Origin: Leptasterias polaris
Lineage: Eukaryota; Echinodermata; Asteroidea; Forcipulatida; Asteriidae
Length of the DNA stretch: 64,000 nucleotides
Reading direction: 5' to 3'
Assembly: GCA_037783415.1 (NCBI GenBank)
Contig: JAZGTN010000009.1
Coordinates: 12,028,001 to 12,092,000 of the forward strand
Below, piece by piece: positions 42,400 to 64,000 of this stretch (within the stretch, counting starts at the first letter, position 1; each line of letters begins with the position of its first letter). Under the pieces are notes generated by a model. The model worked only from the letters and a program-made list of their open reading frames with translations. It ran no database searches and was not told where the DNA came from. Made by a program: the position numbers and the translations under genes.

Positions 42400-42547
42400 G
42401 GGCTCGATTTCACAAAGAGTTAAGATTGATCGTAACTGCAAATCCATCGCAGTTGCTTGGCAAACAGTGATGTCACAATACAAATCACTATGGTAATACT
42501 GACAACTCATCTTAAGGTGAATCTTAGTGCTTTGTGAAATCGACCCC
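42400..42547. mobile_element. Complete GATTTCAC-end MITE, private to unit 2
   Basis: The 148-bp element has inverted ends GGGCTCGATTTCACAAAGAG and CTTTGTGAAATCGACCCC. Units 1 and 3 read straight across (ACAAGACCAGGGCC), so it inserted after duplication or was lost there. GACCT on both sides may be the target duplication. Confidence 0.75.
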
Positions 42548-42550
42548 AGG

Positions 42551-43677
42551 ACCTATTTTCATGGTTCTACTTACCGAATTCTGCACTTACGATCACCATT
42601 CTCCGCTTACTCTGCAAGCGCTGAATTAATGCGCTAGCTGTGTAAGCGAAGAATTGACATTTTGTTGTTCTACCTTTTTAAAAGTTATGTTACATACTGA
42701 AAAGCACGACAGCGATATTTGTGTGAAACGGGACAAGAAAAAAGACCTTGTAAGTAAAAGCACAGAAGCAATCAATGAAATACATTCAGAATGATATTTA
42801 ATACATAAATCAATAAGCAGAACAATGAGTTAAAGCAAGATTAATAACGGTAAAGCCACATTAATTACAAAGCAGTTAATAAAGCAGGATTTAAGCAAAA
42901 CAGAGACAAAATGAATGGTAAGCCGGCAAAGATAAATTAAAGCAAACTAGGTAATATTTACCTTAAGGAGGCTTTAAGAATATGCCTCCGCCCAGTCAGT
43001 TCCCTAACAAGATTTTTAAAGTGCAGACGTTAGGCCCAGCATCTCCAACAACAGCCCACACCAGATCAGCCCACAGTCACAGGTAGGTTCTGGTAGACAT
43101 CGACTCGGAAGTTCAGCTCGGAAGCCACGACAGTCCAGAGTCCGGTCCAGCAGCACTGCACTCTTGGCCACGATCCATTGGGTGGAGAGGGAGGTAGTCG
43201 TTGAAGATGGAGGAGATGCGGGCCTAACGCAGCACTATACGGGTCGCACAACCTGTATGCCTGCATGGGCACTGACTGAGGACCACACAAAAGGTGGTCA
43301 AGCCTTTTAAAGGGTGTTACCCGCGCGTAGCCATAATAACTTTCCAGAAAAGAAAAAGAACAAGTGGGGAGGGAAGTATGTAAGGAATGGGGTCGTAACA
43401 GTTACTAGTGGTCAAGTAAACACAGTGAGTCTGCAATCTGATACTTGCTATAATGGCGACCGCTCTTATACACTTTCTTGTTCCTACGTTATTCTGGACA
43501 GTTCATTATATTATTCACTCTGGATTGGTTCAAAGGAGAGAGTACCTCAACCCCATCCACCAAAAAGATTGCTGATTTATATCTAGAAGAAACAATGCCT
43601 TCATATGTGTAGTTTCCAAGATCGCCTTGTGTTACTGCCAGTTTAGTTTTTACCAACTTCGTCCGACCTTTAAGCAT
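42551..43677. other. Spacer of unit 2, repeat-rich, no gene
   Basis: It matches 18960-20262 of unit 1 but has one copy of the 189-bp segment and lacks the MITE after CGACCTTTAA. No supported gene. Confidence 0.5.
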
Positions 43678-44829
43678 TTGACCTCAACACTATTAATAAG
43701 TTGCAAGAATTGTGGGGCGATTTTACAGTAGACAAAAACGTGGCGAAGCCTTACAGTCAGAAACCGTCTCTTACCTAACTAATTATCAAGTATAGTTTTC
43801 TTTATTTACATTGTATAAATCGACAAAGCTGTTAAACCAGAATTAATGAAGTTTACTTAAAATATCAACTGATCATCGTGTTCGCAAGATTTGCTGTGGT
43901 TATTTAACTTGTGAGTCTTGTCGATCAAGATTGAGTGAACTTTATCAATGAAATCGATGGATCAACGGTTTTGCATTATGAAACAAACTGGGAGGAAAGA
44001 TTGAGTATGAAGACTTTAACATAATCTAAAGATTAAGGGACGTCATAATATGCAAATTGTTACGATGACCGATCACGATACAATGTATCCAGATCTGGAT
44101 AGAGTGATAATCAGTATTTATAATTTTTTACGTGGAATTCAGCAGGGATAGAGGGCGGTATTTGTGCAATTGCCTCGACTGACTTGATTGTCCACATTAA
44201 GTTCTATGACATCATCAACATTAAACTTCAACAAATCGGTTAGTGTGACACCATAGAAACATGGTGTTCGTGTAACTGATCATTGATGTGTGGGTATTTT
44301 TTATTTATTTGTGCTACTTGTAAATATTTTGTCGTGTAAAATCAAGGTGACATTAAGACCATTGTTGTCAAAATCATCCTCGTTCGGCCTCCGTTAGTAA
44401 ATTGACAAATATACAACTCTGATGACAAACATTCGGCAATCTTTTCAGTTATTTTGACTTAAATACCATAAAACCTGTGAGTGAGTCAAACTTTTTCAAG
44501 TGGAACAGTTGACCGATATTTGAACCGTTATTTGATTATGATAGTTGTAAAAAAAAAAAACCTACATGTACATGGATTCGTCCGTCTGCCTTTCAGCTCA
44601 AAGCTCATGACTATAATTAGACCAAAAGTACAGTATGTTCCCAAATGCGGAAGTAACCAACACTGTGTGTATACTGTGCTGCGAATCTGAATAAATGGAT
44701 TTAATTTGTTTTCAATTCATAGTCAAGTGAACTTCATTGAGTAGGAAGGACCTCGTGTTACAACTATTTATTGCTGATGAGACCACAGTCGCCCCATAGT
44801 ATGGTCTATATAGTATAGTTTTGCAGCGC
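43678..44829 (+). promoter_or_regulatory. Upstream region of receptor copy 3
   Basis: Close match to 20621-21788 and 62229-63390, with the shared ATGCAAAT octamer. From 44431 onward it is identical, as far as I can see, to the start of the window. Confidence 0.45.
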
Positions 44830-57534
<12,705 letters not shown>

Positions 57535-58683
57535 CCCATTTTGCAGCTGTTTCATATTCCTGATAAACAATTAACCAAACACATAAGTTTTGTAAATTTG
57601 GTACGGGCTTTATGTCACCTTAACGTTCATATACTTTAATTAAACAAAATCAAATCGATGACGTTCAAAGACAAAATATATCTTTCTTGGCAAATATTGT
57701 TTATTTAGAGCAAGTCTCAAGTTAGGAGTATTAAATAACGGCACATTGAGAAATTTGTTTTGATGTTATTTCATGATATTATGCCTGTCTAACTTGGGTA
57801 AATTTCGAGTTTTTAGTGCACCGGTATTTTTATAATGATTGTTTGTAAAGTGCGTGTATATACAGATAGTTGTGGCGTTCTGTAGTCTGGGTCCTTGTTG
57901 ACACTGGTACCCGATTCGACAAGGCACCGTCACTTATAAGTAATGCATTGTAAACTGACCATGATCATGCCATCATAATAAATCCACTCTTACAGGCGGG
58001 GAGGAATATTTTTTTAAATCGGAACGGTATCATCATGGGTGTTTTGAGAGATGTCTTTTAAAGTTTTGCTGAACATCGACGGTGGCTTGTCAAATCTGGT
58101 GACACGGGACAAATCTTAATTCATACTTTTATAACTTTTTCAATTGAAGCATACTCTCAAGAATTATGCAGAAAGATCTGTTACAAAAAAGTATTGTGTT
58201 ATATGTTGTAAAAGATATAAACAACGTTTGCTTTTTGATAATTGCCTTTATATAGTTTAAGATTTATGTTTTATGCAAAAACTCAAAAGTATTATGATTA
58301 TTGTTGGACTAAAATCGGCCTGTATGAATGACCATTTATATAACAATAATAATACGTAAAGTCGATGGAGAATACGTACACGATATTGATATTTTTGTAC
58401 CAGTAGTTTAGTTAATTAATTCATGATGATGTAGTAACATGATGGTTAATTTCATCAATCAAATTTTATCAAGTATTATTATACCACTTTCTGAAATTTG
58501 AATATGCTCCAGAAAAATAGCTTGATCTTGCTGATTTTGGTAGAGACAAGCACTAGTTCCTTTCACCGAACATGATAAAACATACTTTTCGTTTTCTGTT
58601 TAAGGACAAGTCAATGCTTTTTACTGAAAACTACTAAGTGAGATTGAGTTCACTTCTTTAGCTATTCACAACCACGCTACTGT
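57535..58683 (+). other. 3' UTR and spacer of copy 3
   Basis: Nearly identical to 38921-40069 of copy 2 (one clear change, CTTACAGG against CTTAAAGG). Candidate AATAAA at 57977-57982. Confidence 0.55.
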
Positions 58684-59871
58684 AGGTTACGGAGTGATGG
58701 GTACGGTCATTGACCATAAACTAAAATGGAGTAGTAACACTAAATTACTCTGTGGTAAAGCTAGACAACGGCTCTATTCCCTCAGAAAATTTAAATGGTT
58801 TAATGTAGATAACTGTATCTTGGTTTTTTTTTATCAGTCTTTGATTCAAAGCATTCTTACTTTGGTTTTATCTGTAATTTTTGGAGTGTACAACAGAAAA
58901 TGTTTACAAATTGAAAAGACCTAGGAAGAGTGCTCAGCGCATTGAAGAGGCTATAAGTTCTCTATGAAAAGCAGGTTCTGTTAAAAGCTCATAAAATAAT
59001 GCATGACCCTTCACACTCACTGCACAATTGTTTTTTATTCGATGGATCAGGTATCCCTCTCCATGTCGCTCCAGACAATATTTTGTTCAGTTAACCCCCT
59101 GTGGGAAACACAATACTCCAATTGCCCCGTTGCACGGGCGTACTCAAGCGGTAGGCGTTTTATGTTGGGGCGTAAATAACTGTGTTTGGGGTGCACAGAT
59201 CTTGTTCTAATGGTCTGAACAGTTGAATCTAAGTTCACTGAACACACACACCAAAGATGTTAACATTCTGGCTCAAATCTGGCCCAATACAATCCATACA
59301 CCAAACAGCCATAGACCACAGGCACAACTGCACAAACGAATGCCGCTTTGGCTCCGACCCACATTTGTGACAACTGGCCTACCCGATGAATGACCTCTAG
59401 GGAAAAATCGGTTCAGTCACTTGTTAAGGACCGTTCAGGGTTGGATTAAAATTAATTTCAGCGAAATTGAGTTAAAACAAAGTGTTGTAATTAACAAAAT
59501 AGAAAAAAGTGCCTACGGCTTGAGTACAGCTGTTTACCCCAGGGTTCCTGTAACGTGTTTTTTGCCTCCTCTTGCCTACTAAAAACTCACAAGTCAACCC
59601 CTGATCACCTCTAAATTGTATCTTACGTTTCTTTCTTTTTATCTCCTAGTGTGCTGTATCTTTCTTTTTTTTAAAGGTAGTATGTTAATGTAGTTTTTGA
59701 TGTTTGTTGTACTTTGCGTGTTCATGTCGTAATTTCAGATGTTAATGCGTTTTTGTGGGTTTTTTCGTTTTACTCTGTGCCTACATACATATAGTTGGTT
59801 TTTTACCTGTGGAAATTGAATTTCCTAGTTTTAAAAGTGTTGACAATAAATGCTGGATATCTATCTATCTT
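58684..59871 (+). pseudogene. Decayed LINE reverse transcriptase tail, unit 3
   Basis: Counterpart of 40070-41260, including the 76-codon open stretch from 58694 and the TCTA-rich tail. Confidence 0.62.
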
Positions 59872-60036
59872 TAAAATGCATTGTTGTATTTTATGATGAA
59901 TACCATCCCACATTATAAATAATACACCCATGTAGTTTTGCAGACCCCCCCCCAAAAAAAAAAACAACAACAACAAAACATCGTATTCTTGTGAACATTG
60001 TTTTGTTGTGCTTAGCTACTTGTGTGCATAAAGAGA

Positions 60037-60410
60037 GGATACCTTTGATAATTACTCTACAAATTAATGACCATCAAACTTACTTGGTAAAGAGCACTGG
60101 ATAACTGCTGATTAATCTAAAACATTGTTAGAAATGACATTATTTGAAGAAATGTAGTTTATTTGGAGAAAGAGGTAACATTTTCTCAAACAAATTTGAG
60201 TCTGAGAAAGGCTTCAGGCATGAAGCTTTTCTCAGGCTTCTGAAAACACTCAATTCTATGCAACAAGGGTGTTTTTTCTCTCAATAATTTCCTTGCAACT
60301 TCGATGACCATTTTGAGCCCAACATTTCACAGATTTGAAATTGTTTGCATATTCTGGGATACACCAAGCGGGGATACTGTTCTTTGACAATTAATAAAAG
60401 TGTACCCTGC
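60037..60410. mobile_element. Echinoderm-type MITE, unit 3 (no LTR)
   Basis: Uninterrupted copy that shows the empty site for the solo LTR (GGGATACACCAAGCGGGG). Confidence 0.62.
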
Positions 60411-60433
60411 CTTCAACTGCAAAGCAAAATGTA

Positions 60434-60512
60434 AAGTCACAATACAAATCACTATGGTAATGTAGACAACTCATCTTAAGATGGATCTTAATGCTTTGTG
60501 AAATCGACCCCT
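60434..60512. repeat. Half of a GATTTCAC-end MITE, unit 3
   Basis: Counterpart of 18257-18335. Confidence 0.55.
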
Positions 60513-62228
60513 GACCCTTCAAAGGAGGCGTGACATGTTTTAATTTCGATTTTTCTTTATAGTAGTTGCCTTTTCTAAGGAAATATTTGCCTTAATGGCA
60601 CAAGAACAAGTCTCAGGCTTGGACCTTTATTTCTTTATTAGTTATTTCCTGTTTTTTTTTTGTTTTTTTCACGCAGAGTGTGAGCCAAACCATTAAAACC
60701 TTATACACTATATGGTAAAAAGGCTAGTTTCCAGTCAGGCCCCGAGTGTTACAATAAATTACAGACAATAAAGAATTATGTAATGGTGAGATAAGAACTT
60801 ATATGTGTATAATTGACTGATTTGCTTGTAATGATAAACTATGCCAGTTTGCAATGATGTGCTGAATCTAAACAGTAACCTACACAAACGGTTATGTGCA
60901 CTGTTCTGATACATAATATTTTATTTTTAATACCGTGATAACAGGGGAGCACATCCTACAAAATCTTATTTATATGAAGAAATTTCTTTGACATTTCCTC
61001 AGTTTAGCTTGATTTTCTTTTGAACAAAACTAACTGCAAGTAAATGTTCTTGTTGTTGCAAAATCAAGGTGACTTTTATAAGTCTTAATGTTACAAGACC
61101 AGGGCCTTTTTCATGGTTCTACTTACCGAATTCTGCACTTACGATCACCATTCTCCGCTTACTCTGCAAGCGCTGAATTAATGCGCTAGCTGTGTAAGCG
61201 AAGAATTGACATTTTGTTGTTCTACCTTTTTAAAAGTTATGTTACATACTGAAAAGCACGACAGCGATATTTGTGTGAAACGGGACAAGAAAAAAGACCT
61301 TGTAAGTAAAAGCACAGAAGCAATCAATGAAATACATTCAGAATGATATTTAATACATAAATCAATAAGCAGAACAATGAGTTAAAGCAAGATTAATAAC
61401 GGTAAAGCCACATTAATTACAAAGCAGTTAATAAAGCAGGATTTAAGCAAAACAGAGACAAAATGAATGGTAAGCCGGCAAAGATAAATTAAAGCAAACT
61501 AGGTAATATTTACCTTAAGGAGGCTTTAAGAATATGCCTCCGCCCAGTCAGTTCCCTAACAAGATTTTTAAAGTGCAGACGTTAGGCCCAGCATCTCCAA
61601 CAACAGCCCACACCAGATCAGCCCACAGTCACAGGTAGGTTCTGGTAGACATCGACTCGGAAGTTCAGCTCGGAAGCCACGACAGTCCAGAGTCCGGTCC
61701 AGCAGCACTGCACTCTTGGCCACGATCCATTGGGTGGAGAGGGAGGTAGTCGTTGAAGATGGAGGAGATGCGGGCCTTACGCAGCACTATACGGGTCGCA
61801 CAACCTGTATGCCTGCATGGGCACTGACTGAAGACCACACAAAAGGTGGTCAAGCCTTTTAAAGGGTGTTACCCGCGCGTAGCCATAATAACTTTCCAGA
61901 AAAGAAAAAGAACAAGTGGGGAGGGAAGTATGTAAGGAATGGGGTCGTAACAGTTACTAGTGGTCAAGTAAACACAGTGAGTCTGCAATCTGATACTTGC
62001 TATAATGGCGACCGCTCTTATACACTTTCTTGTTCCTACGTTATTCTGGACAGTTCATTATATTATTCACTCTGGATTGGTTCAAAGGAGAGAGTACCTC
62101 AACCCCATCCACCAAAAAGATTGCTGATTTATATCTAGAAGAAACAATGCCTTCATATGTGTAGTTTCCAAGATCGTTTTGTGTTATTGCCAGTTTAGTT
62201 TTTACCAACTTCGTCCGACCTTTAAGCA
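60513..62228. other. Spacer of unit 3, repeat-rich, no gene
   Basis: It matches 18336-20262 of unit 1 with a single copy of the 189-bp segment. No supported coding region. Confidence 0.5.
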
Positions 62229-63390
62229 TTTGACCTCAACACTATTAATAAGTTGCAAGAATTGTGGGGCGATTTTACAGTAGACAAAAACGTGGCGAAG
62301 CCTTACAGTCAGAAACCGTCTCTTACCTAACTAATTATCAAGTATAGTTTTCTTTATTTACATTGTATAAATCGACAAAGCTGTTAAACCAGAATTAATG
62401 AAGTTTACTTAAAATATCAACTGATCATCGCGTTCACAAGATTTGCTGTGGAACTCTGGTTATTTATTTTGTGAGTCTTGTCGATCAAGATTGAGTGAAC
62501 TTTATCAATGAAATCGATGGATCGACGGTTTTGCATTATGAAACAAACTGGGAGGAAAGATTGAGTATGAAGACTTTAAAATAATCTAAAGATTAAGGGA
62601 CGTCATAATATGCAAATTGTTACGATGACCGATCACGATACAATGTATCCAGATCTGGATAGAGTGATATAATCAGTATTTATAAATTTTTACGTGGAAT
62701 TCAGCAGGGATAGAGGGCGGTATTTGTGCAATTGCCTCGACTGACTTGATTGTCCACAGTAAGTTCTATGACATCATCAACATTATATTTCAACAAATCG
62801 GTTAGTGTGACACCATAGAAACATGGTGTTCGTGTAACTGATCATTGATGTGTGGGTATTTTTTATTTATTTGTGCTACTTGTAAATATTTTGTCGTGTA
62901 AAATCAAGGTGACATTAAGACCAGTTGTTGTCAAAATCATCCTCGTTCGGCCTCCGTTAGTAAATTGACAAATATACAACTCTGATGACAAATATTCGGC
63001 AATCTTTTCAGTTATTTTGACTTAAATACCATAAAACTTGTGAGTGAGTCAAACCTTTTCAAGTGGAACAGTTGACCGATATTTGAACCGTTATTTGATT
63101 AGGATCGAGTTGTAAAAAAAAACACCCTACATGTACATGGATTCGTCCGTCTGCCTTTCAGCTCAAAGCCTATCATGACTATTAGACCAAAAGTACAGTA
63201 TGTTCCCAAATGCGGAAGTAACCAACACTGTGTGTATTCTGTGCTGCGAATCTGAATAAATGGATTTAATTTGCTTTCAATTCATAGTCAAGTGAACTTC
63301 ATTGAGTAGGATCTCGTGTTACAACTATTTATTGCTGATGAGACCACAGTCGCCCCATAGTATGGTCTATATAGTATAGTTTTGCAGCGC
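62229..63390 (+). promoter_or_regulatory. Upstream region of receptor copy 4
   Basis: Close match to the flanks of copies 2 and 3, which shows that a further receptor unit starts here. Confidence 0.45.
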
Positions 63391-63439
63391 ATGAAGATGT
63401 CAAGACTATCACTGTTCATCGTTGGAATACTCTTAAAAG
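63391..63439 (+). CDS. Receptor copy 4, exon 1 (signal peptide); rest beyond window
   Basis: The 49-nt exon is identical to exon 1 of the other copies and is followed by GTAAGTTGAGTG. Intron 1 matches the other copies up to TTAA at 63698-63701 and then stops matching. Whether exons 2-19 follow outside the window cannot be seen. Confidence 0.75.
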
Positions 63440-63701
63440 GTAAGTTGAGTGAATATTGTATAGAAGATTTGTACACAAAAAACATTATTTCATCTTCAAA
63501 ACGTTTTTGTATTTAGTACTTTGTATTTTGCATAGTCTTGCTTAAAAGGAAATTAAGGAAATTGTACGTTTTGTGCTTTCCCAATAGTTTTCTCAAATAA
63601 TCTAAAGCACCAAAGTCTATGCCAACTTAGCACGGCTGTAATGAAATGCTAAGGCTGGTAAAAGTGATATGACGTCTGCATTCTTAATAAAAAGCTCTTA
63701 A

Positions 63702-64000
63702 CCCTATCATTACCAGCAAATATTTCACAGTAGGACCTTGCATACCAGCAGTGTGTTACCCCTCACAATGCTTCTGCACCAACGAATTTGTGTGGATTTT
63801 AATGAAGAGCGCCCCCAATGTGCAGTGAGTGATTTTTCATGTGTATTGTATGCACTGTACAGGCATACAGTCTAATCCTCCATGGTGTCAGTAAATCAAA
63901 TAGCATTATAGCATACCACCAAATCTAAATCATTTTATGTCACAGAACTATTTATTGAAGGACATTAAATACAAATGAACCACAAAAAAGTGTTGACAAA
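63702..64000. mobile_element. Probable piggyBac-like element end in intron 1 of copy 4
   Basis: Copy 1 reads CTCTTAACTGAAATATG; here CTCTTAA is followed by CCCTATCATTACCAGC and unrelated sequence to the window end. A break exactly at TTAA followed by CCCTA fits piggyBac-type elements, which target TTAA and start with CCC. The other end and any transposase lie outside the window. Confidence 0.55.

Overview
The window is animal genomic DNA: spliced genes with GT-AG introns, AT-rich non-coding sequence and dense short transposons. Several repeats look like families I know from echinoderm genomes (a roughly 350-bp MITE ending near CTTTGACAATTA, and a MITE with GATTTCACAAAG ends). An echinoderm, perhaps a sea star, is my best guess; it rests on memory of repeat families, not on a search.

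The window is a head-to-tail tandem array, all on the + strand, of one receptor tyrosine kinase gene. Three copies are complete (coding spans 400-13128, 21789-38920 and 44830-57534) and a fourth begins at 63391. Repeat units start at about 1, 21394, 44431 and 62994. Each full copy has 19 exons that I could join in frame. They encode about 1182 residues (1184 in copy 2): signal peptide, five Ig domains each on one phase 1-1 exon, one FN3 domain, a Cys-containing module with an RKRRRR furin-type site, one transmembrane helix, a juxtamembrane segment, and a tyrosine kinase with every catalytic motif in place.

The copies differ in a patterned way. Copy 1 and copy 3 encode the same protein, and I saw no DNA difference over their first ~7.67 kb. 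Copy 2 differs from them at about 68 Ig-domain residues, concentrated in Ig1 and Ig4, while the FN3 domain has one change and the remaining ~507 residues have none. By hand count, exon 5 (Ig4) is ~8% diverged and mostly non-synonymous, whereas the adjacent intron 4 is only ~1.5% diverged. This suggests a receptor family with a diversifying ligand-binding face on a homogenised signalling part. Copy 3 is a mosaic: its 5' half is like copy 1 and its 3' end is like copy 2.

Introns and intergenic spacers are full of mobile DNA, and comparing the copies exposes filled and empty sites. These include an intact-ORF LINE 7 bp inside intron 1 of copy 2, a TA-flanked fold-back element and a solo LTR downstream of copy 1, MITEs private to single units, nested MITEs, a GIY-YIG (Penelope-like) fragment and a tRNA-like sequence in intron 10, and a probable piggyBac-like end that interrupts copy 4 at a TTAA.
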